NCBI GenBank assembly: GCA_021783515.1 | Contig: JAJXTV010000007.1 | Coordinates: forward strand, 47,346 to 111,345 | DNA length: 64,000 nucleotides | From: Nitrospirota bacterium | Lineage (GTDB): Bacteria; Nitrospirota; Thermodesulfovibrionia; Thermodesulfovibrionales; UBA6898 | Reading direction: 5' to 3' | Shown: positions 1-8,099 of the stretch, piece after piece | Numbering within the stretch: position 1 is the first letter of the stretch | Layout: each line of letters begins with the position of its first letter | Translations under genes and position numbers: made by a program | Notes under the pieces: generated by a model | Told to the model about the DNA's origin: nothing | Seen by the model: the letters and a program-made list of their open reading frames with translations, nothing else | The model's database searches: none

Positions 1-1947
1 TATCTCCGGAGGGAGCCTTCAGCCTTCCCGGTCGATTACGAAAAGGACCTGAATCCGGAACAGCATGCCGCGGTAATGCATGAAAAAGGGCCGGCGCTCG
101 TGCTCGCCGGTGCAGGCAGCGGCAAGACCAGGGTCGTCACCTATCGGGTGGCGCGGCTGATCGAGGCGGGCGCCCGTCCGGAGAACATCCTTCTTCTGAC
201 CTTCACGAACAAGGCAGCCAGGGAGATGATGCGGAGGGCCGAACAGCTCGCGGCAAGGAACATCATCGGCCTTTTCGGCGGCACGTTCCATCATGTCGCC
301 AACCTGATCCTGAGACAGCATCACCCCCTTGCCGGGTACCGGCAGGGGTTTTCGATAATCGACCGGGAGGACTCTCGGGAGCTCTTCGAGACCTGTGTCG
401 CGGAGATATTCAGGAAGGAGGTGGTGCTCCCGCGGGGAGCGGTCTTTTCTGAAATCTGCAGCCTTGCCAAAAACACCGAACTGACGGACGCCGACATCGT
501 CACGCTGCGGTTCCCCCATTTCGTCAACGCGCTGGAGGAGATCGGGAAGGTGATCGCCCTGTACGAAAAAAAGAAGCTGTCGCTGAACCTGCTGGACTTC
601 GACGACCTTCTTCTGTCCTGGAGGAAGATCTTTGCGGAACACGATACCATCCGGGAATATTACTCTCTGAAGTTCAGACATATCCTTGTCGACGAATACC
701 AGGACACGAACAAACTGCAGTCCGACATCATCGACCTCACCGTCGGAGGCGACCGGAACCTGATGGTGGTGGGAGACGACGCCCAGTCGATCTACTCATT
801 CAGGGGGGCCAACTTCGAGAATATCCTGAAGTTCCCCGACCGGTATCCGGACGCGGTCATCTTCAAGCTGACGACGAACTACCGGTCCGCGCCGGAGATA
901 CTCTACCTCGCCAACCGCAGCATCGCAAACAACCGCAGGCAGTTTTCGAAGGAGCTCCATGCCGTCCGGCAGGCCGGGGAGACGCCTAGCGTGGTGCCGC
1001 TCAAGGACGTCTTCGAGGAGGCCGCGTTCGTCGGCTCTGTGATCGTCGACATGAATTCCGACGGCAGGGCCTTTGACGAGATTGCGGTGCTCTACCGTTC
1101 CCACTACCAGTCGATGCAGCTCCAGATGGAGCTCCAGAGGCGGGGCATCCCGTTTGAGGTACGCTCCGGCCTGAAGTTTTTCGAGCAGGCCCACGTCAAG
1201 GACATCGTCTCGTATCTCAGGATCATCTCCAACCCGTCCGACGAGATCAGCTGGAGGAGGGTCCTCAAGCTGATCCGGGGGGTCGGCAACATCACCGCCG
1301 GAAAGATCTGGGAATCCGTCGCGAAGTCGGCAAACCCGGTCGACGCGGTAGCCGAGTCATACCGTCTCGTCCCGAGGAAGTCTGCCGAAGGCTTCAGCCG
1401 CTTCGTCGGAATGCTCGGCGAGCTGCGGTCGGAACACTACCTCGCCTCCCCGTCGTCCGCAATCGACTACGTCCAGAAGAACGGCTACGAGGACTACCTT
1501 TACAATAACTACCCCAACGCCGAGATGCGGATAGAGGATATCGAGCAGATGTCCCGGTTTGCACTGAGGTACAATTCGGTCGAGACGTTCCTGAGCGAGC
1601 TCGCCCTCCAGGGGGTTGCCGAGGCCGAGGCCGGGTCCGAGGACCGGACGGAGGGGAAAGTCGTCCTGTCGACGGTACACCAGGCAAAGGGCCTGGAATG
1701 GGAGGCGGTCTTCATCATCGGGATGAACGACGGCCGGTTCCCCTCTGCGAAGTCCCTCCGTACCGACGACGAGGAAGAGGAGCGCCGGCTCTTTTATGTC
1801 GGGGTCACGCGGGCGAAAGAAGACCTTTTCCTCTGCTATCCCGTGTCGTCCGAGGACTGGAACGCCCTGGGGTTTCTCCGCCCGTCGCGCTTCCTCAAGG
1901 AGCTGCCGGCCGATTCCTTTGAGGAGATGACGGTGGAGGATGTATAA
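1..1947 (+). CDS. UvrD/Rep/PcrA-type superfamily 1A DNA helicase, 5' end outside the window
   Basis: ATP-dependent 3'-5' DNA helicase of the UvrD/Rep family, acting in repair and replication restart. The reading frame is open from base 1, so the gene starts just upstream; 648 residues are visible, near full length for Rep/PcrA. Motifs run in the right order: Q-motif LNPEQHAAV (about residues 18-26), Walker A AGAGSGKT (36-43), motif Ia LLLTFTNKAA, motif II VDEYQDTN, motif III GDDAQSIYSFRGA, motif V VHQAKGLEWE and motif VI FYVGVTRA. A start at base 76 would remove the Q-motif, so it is rejected. It ends 44 bases before the next gene on the same strand. Which paralogue this is (UvrD, PcrA or Rep) cannot be decided from the sequence alone. 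Confidence 0.95.
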   Translation, partial: YLRREPSAFPVDYEKDLNPEQHAAVMHEKGPALVLAGAGSGKTRVVTYRVARLIEAGARPENILLLTFTNKAAREMMRRAEQLAARNIIGLFGGTFHHVANLILRQHHPLAGYRQGFSIIDREDSRELFETCVAEIFRKEVVLPRGAVFSEICSLAKNTELTDADIVTLRFPHFVNALEEIGKVIALYEKKKLSLNLLDFDDLLLSWRKIFAEHDTIREYYSLKFRHILVDEYQDTNKLQSDIIDLTVGGDRNLMVVGDDAQSIYSFRGANFENILKFPDRYPDAVIFKLTTNYRSAPEILYLANRSIANNRRQFSKELHAVRQAGETPSVVPLKDVFEEAAFVGSVIVDMNSDGRAFDEIAVLYRSHYQSMQLQMELQRRGIPFEVRSGLKFFEQAHVKDIVSYLRIISNPSDEISWRRVLKLIRGVGNITAGKIWESVAKSANPVDAVAESYRLVPRKSAEGFSRFVGMLGELRSEHYLASPSSAIDYVQKNGYEDYLYNNYPNAEMRIEDIEQMSRFALRYNSVETFLSELALQGVAEAEAGSEDRTEGKVVLSTVHQAKGLEWEAVFIIGMNDGRFPSAKSLRTDDEEEERRLFYVGVTRAKEDLFLCYPVSSEDWNALGFLRPSRFLKELPADSFEEMTVEDV

Positions 1948-1991
1948 TATCCGGTCTGTGTATGGTAACGTAAAGGAAAGGACGGGATGAG

Positions 1992-3038
1992 ATGACCTAT
2001 TCCCAGGCGATCAGGAGCGGATTCAGGCTGATCAACAGCAGATGGCAGCTTGTCGCGGTGCAGGCCGGCCTGATGCTCTTCAACTGCATTGCGTTTTTCC
2101 TTATGGTCATCATACCGCTCGGCATCGCCTTTGTCATATTCGGGCTCGACCTCACCGGGCTTGCGCAGCTGAAGAATGTGCTGGGGCTCATAAGAAACCC
2201 GGCGGAACTCCTTTCGAAATACTTCGGGCTGGTCATGGTGGTGCTCACAAGCCTCCTCTTTTATGTCCTGCTCGTCACGACGCTCGGTCTCTATGTCTTC
2301 GGTGGCTCGGTGGGTGTCGTCGGCAGAAGCATTCTCGAGCCCGATCTGAAGTTCAGCCTGCGGAGCTTCTTTGCCGAGGCGAAAAAGCTCTTCTTCCCGA
2401 TCATGTGGTATTCGCTCGTCGCCGGTATCGTCTTCATCCTCGTCGCCTTTCTCCTGGGCCTTTTCGCCGGGGGGATCGCCGCGGTGGTGTCGGCCGCAAA
2501 GGGCCAGGACTCGACCCTTGCCCTCTTCCTCGGCATCTTCTTCTCGCTCGTACTGATCCTGATCGGGATAAGCCTCGTCTTCGGCGCGATCGCCGTCACC
2601 GTCTACGGCATCGCGGCGCTCTTTTTCAAGGGAGAAGGGGCGATGAGGTCCTTCAGGGGCGGCTTCCGGTTCGTATGGGACCACCAGAACGCCTTCTGGC
2701 TTTATGCCGTCCTGCTGACCGTCTATATCATCGTCAGCTTCCTCGTGATGCTGATCGTCTATCCGTTCAATCTGATACCGATCATCGGGACGATCATCTC
2801 GATCCCCTTCCAGATCATTTCCTACGTGATTCGGGGGTATTTCGGTCTTGTGATAATCGCAATCGTATTCTGCTACTATTACGAGATCGAAATCAGGAAG
2901 GATGCGCCGGCCGGCAACAGACCGGTCCCGGCCGAAACTACCGCCGGAAGTTCCAGTCTTCCCGAAGATATTTCGTCTCCTGAAGCCGCCGGGCAAGAGA
3001 CATCTCTTCCGGAGAAGGGCGGTCCGGAAGGAGACTGA
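1992..3038 (+). CDS. Multi-pass membrane protein of unknown function
   Basis: 348-residue integral membrane protein. At least six long hydrophobic segments are visible (about residues 21-50, 77-108, 136-165, 175-205, 238-270 and 275-300), and a polar, proline-rich cytosolic or periplasmic tail follows (NRPVPAETTAGSSS onward). Glycine-rich helices and the overall layout resemble uncharacterised bacterial 'glycerophosphoryl diester phosphodiesterase membrane domain' or DUF4013-like proteins, but I recognise no diagnostic motif. An AGGAAAGGACGGG stretch lies a few bases before the ATG. The last 101 bases overlap, convergently, the end of the lipoate-ligase-family gene on the other strand; both frames look real, because the membrane protein needs them only for its polar tail. 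Confidence 0.75.
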   Translation: MTYSQAIRSGFRLINSRWQLVAVQAGLMLFNCIAFFLMVIIPLGIAFVIFGLDLTGLAQLKNVLGLIRNPAELLSKYFGLVMVVLTSLLFYVLLVTTLGLYVFGGSVGVVGRSILEPDLKFSLRSFFAEAKKLFFPIMWYSLVAGIVFILVAFLLGLFAGGIAAVVSAAKGQDSTLALFLGIFFSLVLILIGISLVFGAIAVTVYGIAALFFKGEGAMRSFRGGFRFVWDHQNAFWLYAVLLTVYIIVSFLVMLIVYPFNLIPIIGTIISIPFQIISYVIRGYFGLVIIAIVFCYYYEIEIRKDAPAGNRPVPAETTAGSSSLPEDISSPEAAGQETSLPEKGGPEGD

Positions 3039-3729
3039 CCCCGAAGACCTCCTCGAAGGAAGAGACGACACTCTCTTTGAGCAGGTCCTCGCCGACTCCG
3101 GGGGCGGCATTCCTCAGCCCTGTCGCGCAGTCCGGAAGCGCATCGCAATGCCCCCCGAATATCTTCCGCATATCTCCCGTGCGGTAAGAATACGGGATCG
3201 ATCCCTGCTGCAGGAGACCATCGTCCCAGCGCTTTTGGGCGGAGCCGACCGCTTTCTTGTTGCCTATCAGGATTTCTCCATAGGAGCTCGACTGAAAACA
3301 AAGGGGGCTGCCCGTCAGGACCCTTCCCTTTTCCCTCTCTGCCTTCGCCTCGGCCGCGATGCCCAACCTGCGGAAGGCGAGGTGAAGCGCGGCCCCGACC
3401 CGCCGGTAACTGTCCAGGAGCCCGCCCGAAAAAGGGCCGGAGCGCGTGCCGGCCGAAAGGCTGTAGGTGAGCTCCTCGTCGTGGAGGATCGCCCTTCCCC
3501 CGGTGGGCCTCCGAACGACCGGTATGCCGGAAGACTTGCAGTAGCCGATATCCACGTCAGAGGACTTCTGAAAGCACCCGAGACTGAGCGAAGGCCTCTC
3601 CCATCCGTAGAGCCTCAGCACGGGGGGAAGTCCCCTCCCCCTCAGGAGAGTTGCGACCGCCTCATCGAGCGCCATATTGAAGGCCGCAGGACAGCGGCCC
3701 GAATCGATCAGTCTCCAGGTCTCTCCCAT
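2938..3729 (-). CDS. Biotin/lipoate A/B protein ligase family protein (lipoyl/octanoyl transferase, LplA/LipM type)
   Basis: 263-residue cytosolic enzyme of the biotin/lipoate A/B ligase fold, which attaches lipoic or octanoic acid to lipoyl domains such as GcvH and the E2 subunits. Visible signatures are MALDEAV near the N-terminus, the substrate loop VVRRPTGGRAILHDEELTYS (about residues 70-89), and the GNKKAVGSAQKRWDDGLLQQGSI stretch (about 160-182), whose lysine would line the acyl-adenylate site. The length fits LipM/LplA N-domain proteins; the separate C-terminal domain of E. coli LplA is missing, which favours an octanoyltransferase or a bipartite ligase. It starts one base after the stop of the DUF922 gene, so the two are probably co-transcribed. 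Exact specificity is not determined. Confidence 0.85.
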   Translation of the reverse strand: MGETWRLIDSGRCPAAFNMALDEAVATLLRGRGLPPVLRLYGWERPSLSLGCFQKSSDVDIGYCKSSGIPVVRRPTGGRAILHDEELTYSLSAGTRSGPFSGGLLDSYRRVGAALHLAFRRLGIAAEAKAEREKGRVLTGSPLCFQSSSYGEILIGNKKAVGSAQKRWDDGLLQQGSIPYSYRTGDMRKIFGGHCDALPDCATGLRNAAPGVGEDLLKESVVSSFEEVFGVSLLPDRPSPEEMSLARRLQETKYLREDWNFRR

Positions 3730-3730
3730 G

Positions 3731-4519
3731 CTAGCGAAAAACCGCCTGCCGCATCCCGGGTTTGAGCCCGTGCTCGGTCACCCTGTCGTATTCGTCGTTT
3801 CTCGCCTTTATCTCCCGGATAAGGTCGTGGCCGATCTTCGCCGTCTTCTCCTGAACGGCTTCCCTGATCGCGTCCTCCGTAACGGCAGCGGGGTCATAGT
3901 CGAGCGTCAGCCCCCTGATCGCGGTGATCCTTCTTACCGCATCGTCCCTGTATGAGGGGTCCTGTATCAGCGCCACATGGTCGTGCTCATGAGAGAGCAG
4001 CCCCCGGACAAACTCCTGCCAGATCACAAAGTCGTGGTCGCTCAGAACGGAGTCCTCGGTGAGGGCCGGCAGCAGGACGGTGATGTTCGAGCTGAATTCG
4101 ACGTCGTATATGTTCAGCGATACATACACATACGGGCGCTCCGTCCGGTAGCTTGAATTGAATTTATAGGACCATCCGATGTTCCACCGCGTCTGCGCCG
4201 CAAAGCGCTTGTTCTCCCCATTGTCGAACGGCCCGTACATATTCGTTGCCATCACCGCCTCCTGAAATGTATGCGCTCTGACGGGATAGAAGTCGTACGT
4301 CACGTCATTCCTGAAGTCGAGATCGGCCTCACGGAATTGCTGTGCAGGTGCGGACCGCCCTTTTTCAGACGGCGCGCGGGGCGGCGGCTTCTGCCCGGGC
4401 AGGACATTCGTGACGATCAGCGTGCCCTGGTCGTCAAAATACTGGTAGACGGTCGCGTCCGCCGCACGGACGGGTAGAAAGAGAACCGCGAGAAGAAGGA
4501 TGCTCCTGAAAGCTTTCAT
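3731..4519 (-). CDS. Secreted DUF4124-DUF922 protein, putative Zn-dependent protease
   Basis: 262 residues with a Sec signal peptide (MKAFRSILLLAVLFLPVRA), a short DUF4124-like segment (VYQYFDDQGTLIVTN, typical of envelope proteins) and a C-terminal DUF922 domain. DUF922 proteins are predicted secreted zinc proteases; the HEHDH motif near residue 177 (LLSHEHDHVALI) supplies the HExxH-like metal ligands. Expected location is the periplasm or outside the cell. The first ATG at 4519 is used because it opens directly onto the signal peptide; the ribosome binding site is weak. It is followed after one base by the lipoate-ligase-family gene. Protease activity is a family prediction, not shown here. 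Confidence 0.8.
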   Translation of the reverse strand: MKAFRSILLLAVLFLPVRAADATVYQYFDDQGTLIVTNVLPGQKPPPRAPSEKGRSAPAQQFREADLDFRNDVTYDFYPVRAHTFQEAVMATNMYGPFDNGENKRFAAQTRWNIGWSYKFNSSYRTERPYVYVSLNIYDVEFSSNITVLLPALTEDSVLSDHDFVIWQEFVRGLLSHEHDHVALIQDPSYRDDAVRRITAIRGLTLDYDPAAVTEDAIREAVQEKTAKIGHDLIREIKARNDEYDRVTEHGLKPGMRQAVFR

Positions 4520-4548
4520 GTTACAAGATAGGCGTAATACGGCTTTTC

Positions 4549-4764
4549 TCAGGGCTTTTCGCAGGAGGCCTTTACCAGCTTGATCTGAGCTGGGCTCCCG
4601 TCTATCTCAGAGGGAGGCGAAGCGACCGGTCTCACCCCGAAGTCAAAGGTATTATCGAAATTCACGACTTCGCGATGAACCCCCGCGAGGAACGTTATCA
4701 GCCCGGCTTCCTCTTCACTTACTGGAGGAGGAACCGCCTCTCTGATCGTATCGGCAGTCTTCAT
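4549..4764 (-). CDS. Small hypothetical protein (71 residues)
   Basis: I do not recognise this 71-residue soluble protein. It is acidic and proline-containing with no signal peptide or membrane segment. An excellent ribosome binding site (AAGGAGGT, 6 bases before the ATG) is the main support for it being real. It lies 29 bases upstream of the DUF922 gene on the same strand, so it may be the first gene of that small group. Confidence 0.6.
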   Translation of the reverse strand: MKTADTIREAVPPPVSEEEAGLITFLAGVHREVVNFDNTFDFGVRPVASPPSEIDGSPAQIKLVKASCEKP

Positions 4765-4800
4765 AATGACCTCCTTGACCGTCCTATTTCCCTTCTCTAA

Positions 4801-4970
4801 TCATAGTACGCCGGCAGGGGCGGAAGCAAGGAAAGCCCTCGCCACGTCGCACTGTCTGGCCCCAAGGGTTATCACGTAGTTGTTGCAGATTATCGAGGAA
4901 GAGGGGGTCTCACCGTCGGCCCCCCCGGCAGCGCGACAAAGATCAGGCATAGGATCACAATGGGTTTCAC
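4801..4970 (-). pseudogene. Small exported protein gene, frameshifted at a G7 run
   Basis: A GTG at 4970 preceded by GGAGAG opens a perfect signal-peptide-like frame (MKPIVILCLIFVALPGG). That frame soon ends at a TAA. The adjacent frame continues with ADGETPSSSIICNNYV and runs to the TGA at 4801. The switch point is a run of seven G on the minus strand (4920-4926). One extra G would join both halves into a 56-residue exported peptide with an IICNNYV core and a second cysteine. It could be a true frameshift mutation, homopolymer slippage used for on/off switching, or a sequencing error. It sits between the IPTL-CTERM gene and the 71-residue gene, all on the minus strand. Confidence 0.5.
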
Positions 4971-5031
4971 GATTTCTCTCCGCTTCGAATATATCACGAC
5001 GGGCCGGTCTTGGCAACGCAGGAAGCGGATG

Positions 5032-5063
5032 AAAAAAAGGGCGGGCGCCGCCGCCCGCCCTTC
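5032..5063 (-). terminator. Rho-independent terminator after the IPTL-CTERM gene
   Basis: On the minus strand AAGGGCGGGCG pairs with CGCCCGCCCTT around a short loop and is followed by TTTTTTT. It lies 19 bases beyond the stop of the IPTL-CTERM gene at 5082. Confidence 0.75.
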
Positions 5064-5081
5064 CCTCTATCGCGAAGGGAA

Positions 5082-5915
5082 TCAGTCGGCCCTTGCAGTC
5101 TTCTTCCTTAAATAGCAAACCGAGACAAATCCGGCAAGGAGAACAAAGACTATCATGCCCCACTCGTTCATCGCCGGCACTGACGGGACGCTCCCCTGGG
5201 AAGCGGCGAAGCTCAGGATATTGGCGCGGAGATTATGGGCTTCCGGCTGGGGCAATTGAAAATTGTCTGTCGTCATCCCGCCGAACATCACAAAGCCGCT
5301 TCCAACCTTGAGCTGCGCAAGCACCGAACGGCTGTTCTCATTATTTATGACCGACGTAATACCGCCCCCGCTCACCGTAGCATGCGCGAACGCAGAACCC
5401 GTATAGGAAGTAACAACGGGGGTAAAGGGGCCAAGGAATATCGGATGTGTCGGGGTTACAGCTGTAGCGGAAGTCCCGAAATCCTGATAGGTCAAGGTCA
5501 CCCCGAAACCGAAGCTCATCCCGTCTCCTACGTTAGGCGCCGAGTTAAGAAAGAGCGCTCCGCCGCCGTTCACCCATGAGCTGATGGCTGCGCTGTTGGC
5601 GGTAAGAAAGCCCTCCATGATATCGGCACATTCGTCGCCGCCGTCCATATAGATGAACCGATAGCCAGACGACAAAAGCGTCCCCGCGTTCACGGTCTCG
5701 AAGCGGAGGGCGTCCCAGTTGCCCGCCCCGAAGGCCATGTCCATGGCGCCTTCGTTCGTCGTCTCGCTCCACGGAACGCTGTTACAGGTCACGTATGCGT
5801 TCTGCGCCGCTTCAGCCGAAGCGGGAGCAAACGACGTGACCGTCAGGGCAACGAAAAATACCGTGACGGACGCAAGAAATATCGAAAACCCCTTCTTTTT
5901 CAAAATCTTTGACAT
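5082..5915 (-). CDS. IPTL-CTERM sorted surface/exported protein
   Basis: 277-residue exported protein. The N-terminus is a signal peptide (KKKGFSIFLASVTVFFVALTVTSFAPASAEA). The C-terminus carries the tripartite IPTL-CTERM sorting signal: VPAMNEWGM, a hydrophobic helix (IVFVLLAGFVSVCYL) and a basic tail (RKKTARAD). Such proteins are thought to be processed by an exosortase-type enzyme (exosortase H is the family associated with IPTLxxWG signals); none is encoded here. The central part has a Gly/Ala/Ser/Thr-rich beta-type composition with SSWVNGGGALFLNSAPN, reminiscent of ThuA/flavodoxin-like 'gas-binding' domains, but I do not assign a function. AAAGGGGG precedes the ATG. The second IPTL-CTERM protein of the window lies at 43358-44026. 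Confidence 0.85.
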   Translation of the reverse strand: MSKILKKKGFSIFLASVTVFFVALTVTSFAPASAEAAQNAYVTCNSVPWSETTNEGAMDMAFGAGNWDALRFETVNAGTLLSSGYRFIYMDGGDECADIMEGFLTANSAAISSWVNGGGALFLNSAPNVGDGMSFGFGVTLTYQDFGTSATAVTPTHPIFLGPFTPVVTSYTGSAFAHATVSGGGITSVINNENSRSVLAQLKVGSGFVMFGGMTTDNFQLPQPEAHNLRANILSFAASQGSVPSVPAMNEWGMIVFVLLAGFVSVCYLRKKTARAD

Positions 5916-6005
5916 ACAAACCCCCTTTGCATAGAAAATGATTAAAAATATTTAATCAAAAAAGGAATATTTTGTCAACGGCAAACTGGCCGCCGCCCTC
6001 GCCGG

Positions 6006-6764
6006 CTATACGGTTATCCGCTCCTTTTCCGTATAGACGTTCATGCGGTCGCCCCGGACGAAGCCGACTACGGTGATGCCGGCCATAGCCGCAAAATCGA
6101 CCGCCAGGCTCGTCGGCGCGGCACGGCTGACGAGCACCGGCACCCTTGCCGCCGCGCACTTGTTTACGATCTCCGACGAGAGGCGTCCGCTTGCCAGAAG
6201 GATCTTTCCCCCAAACGGAATATTTTCGAGGAGGCAATATCCGACCACCTTATCGACCGCGTTATGCCGGCCGATGTCCTCGGCAAAGGCAAGGACCTTC
6301 TTCCCGTCGGTAAGCGCCGCGCTGTGCGCGCCGCCGGTGAGTTTGTAGGCGGCGGACCTGTGCTGAAACTCCCTGAATAGCTCCCTGATGACCCCGGCGG
6401 CAAACGTAACGTTGTCGGTCACTTTCACGGCCTCCCGGCGGCCGAAGCTCACACCTCCGCCGCAGCCGGAGGTGATGATCTTCTCCCCTTCCCGGACGGC
6501 GCCGTCCGCCGGGATATCGACCGATATCTCTTCCCCGTATTCTATCGCCATCCTCTCGGCGCACCAGTCTCCCGATATGAGCGCTTCATTGTAGAGGAAG
6601 CCGGCCACGAATTCCCGCACCATCGTCGGGCTGCAATACAGGCTGAGCAGGGCCTTGCCGTTGACCGATATCCTGATCTTCTTCTCGACCGCGACAAGGT
6701 CGTCCGCGGACTGCGAAGAGTCGCCGGTGATCCTCACGATCGGTATCCTGCGGTAGGGCTCCAT
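6006..6764 (-). CDS. fdhD: Formate dehydrogenase accessory sulfurtransferase FdhD
   Basis: FdhD moves sulfur from a cysteine desulfurase to the Mo-bis-MGD cofactor of formate dehydrogenases and is needed for their activity, so it pairs with the FdhA gene at 12816-15533. Family motifs: VREFVAGFLYNEALI, EKIITSGCGGG (the sulfur-carrying cysteine region), ELFREFQHRSAAYKLTGGAHSAAL and EDIGRHNAVDKVVG. The usual CxxC pair is reduced to one cysteine followed by glycines (SGCGGG). I start at the ATG 6764 (MEPYRRIP), which covers the conserved domain (252 residues). An upstream TTG at 6833 would add a 23-residue leader containing an imperfect repeat (DWRGEDWRGA) and no family similarity. Confidence 0.9.
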   Translation of the reverse strand: MEPYRRIPIVRITGDSSQSADDLVAVEKKIRISVNGKALLSLYCSPTMVREFVAGFLYNEALISGDWCAERMAIEYGEEISVDIPADGAVREGEKIITSGCGGGVSFGRREAVKVTDNVTFAAGVIRELFREFQHRSAAYKLTGGAHSAALTDGKKVLAFAEDIGRHNAVDKVVGYCLLENIPFGGKILLASGRLSSEIVNKCAAARVPVLVSRAAPTSLAVDFAAMAGITVVGFVRGDRMNVYTEKERITV

Positions 6765-6868
6765 ACGACAGTTTACCAGAGAAGCTCCACGCCAGTCTTC
6801 TCCACGCCAATCTGCTTGACTTTCTTCTGCCAAGACACTTAATATTTCAGGTACCGGTTTTTTCAGAT

Positions 6869-6945
<77 letters not shown>

Positions 6946-7562
6946 TTTCCCTCACCTCCGGGAGGCGGTATGTTTTCCGTTGTCGCACACTCCTTTCGCC
7001 TTCTGTTTCTACTCGCCCCCCTCGCGCTAACTCTCTCCCCGGCGATGCTGGGCCTTCTTTGGGAGGAATTGACGTTGAATGATGGTTTTAGAGAAAAAAG
7101 CTCCGTCTTACTCCGTCTAACCACGTGTGAGATGCTTCTCGCGCCCCCCTTCCTGGCCGATAACCAGAAGGGGTTTCAGGGCGAGCCGGCCGGCTCTTTC
7201 GAGCAATAATAGCTTGACGCCCGCCTTGGCCTAAGGCCTTTCTCTTCATTTTACCAGAGCCTCCGAAACTGAAATGTGATCTTGCAGGGAAAGAGGAAAA
7301 CCATACGTATAGGAGATGTGATGATGGGATAGCGATAATCAAAGGAAAAGAAAGCGGCTGAAGAATCCTTAAAGGAAGTGCAGACTATTGGACGTCATTT
7401 GACTAAATATGCCCAAAAATATTGGCTAACTGGGCAGCACTACCGTTGCATTCACTCGCAACTAGTCCTATGGTGGAATCAAAGAGAAAGAGATGTTAAC
7501 GAAGAACAACGGACCTTTAGGGCATGGGCAATGTTTTCTCATGCAGCGAAAGGAGGACAATT
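6946..7562. other. Intergenic stretch without a recognised gene
   Basis: 617 bases between tRNA-Pro and the next gene. Short frames on both strands lack good ribosome binding sites and recognisable content. A CCTCCGGGAGG hairpin directly follows the tRNA and could stop its transcript. I see nothing else of note. Confidence 0.5.
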
Positions 7563-8012
7563 ATGTTTCCAGGGAAACAAAGAATTTCGCATGAAATGGG
7601 TAACATCCCAACTCTGCTGATCGTTTTGGCTGCCGCCGCGATGCTCGTTCCTGTTGCCGCGCTCGCGGGGGTAAACGTCAACATCGGCATCGGTCTGCCG
7701 CCGCCTATCGTGGCTGCGCCGCCCGACGTAGTAGTCCTGCCGGGCGTGCCCGGTGTCTATGTGGCCCCCGACTTGGGCGTGGATCTCTACTTCTGGAATG
7801 GTTGGTGGTGGCGGCCATGGGAAGGCCGCTGGTACCGCTCACGTCATTACGACAGGGACTGGCGCTTTTACCGGCATGGCGTCCCGCGCTTTTACAATCG
7901 CGTAGACCCGGGATGGAGAGGGTACTACAGGGACCACCGTTGGAATGAGCGCCCCTGGAACTACCGGCGGATTCCTCACCGTGAGTTCGAACATCGACAC
8001 TATCGGCGGTAG
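7563..8012 (+). CDS. Exported W/R/Y-rich small protein, unknown function
   Basis: 149 residues from the ATG at 7563, chosen because AAAGGAGG lies just before it; an earlier in-frame ATG at 7524 would put that site inside the gene. Signal peptide up to ALAG (about residue 34). Mature part has two halves: a Pro/Val/Gly-rich segment (GIGLPPPIVAAPPDVVVLPGVPGVY) and an aromatic, arginine-rich tail (FWNGWWWRPWEGRWYRSRHYDRDWRF and HREFEHRHYRR). Proteins of this design are common in anaerobic Gram-negative bacteria next to envelope-stress genes and are usually annotated as hypothetical. The composition suggests a periplasmic or surface protein that binds polyanions; that is speculation. Confidence 0.7.
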   Translation: MFPGKQRISHEMGNIPTLLIVLAAAAMLVPVAALAGVNVNIGIGLPPPIVAAPPDVVVLPGVPGVYVAPDLGVDLYFWNGWWWRPWEGRWYRSRHYDRDWRFYRHGVPRFYNRVDPGWRGYYRDHRWNERPWNYRRIPHREFEHRHYRR

Positions 8013-8099
8013 TACTGGCCGGCCGGGCGACTGAACCGCTTCTGATGAGGGGTCGCGGCAGAAGCCCGGTCGGTCGTGAAGAAAGAGGAGGTGGAAACT

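Noticed and set aside
1836..3110. 424-residue minus-strand frame opposite the membrane protein
   Set aside because: Highly charged, low-complexity shadow of hydrophobic coding sequence on the other strand.
7378..7620. 80-residue frame upstream of the W/R/Y-rich gene
   Set aside because: Overlaps the well-supported start at 7563 and has no ribosome site or family similarity.
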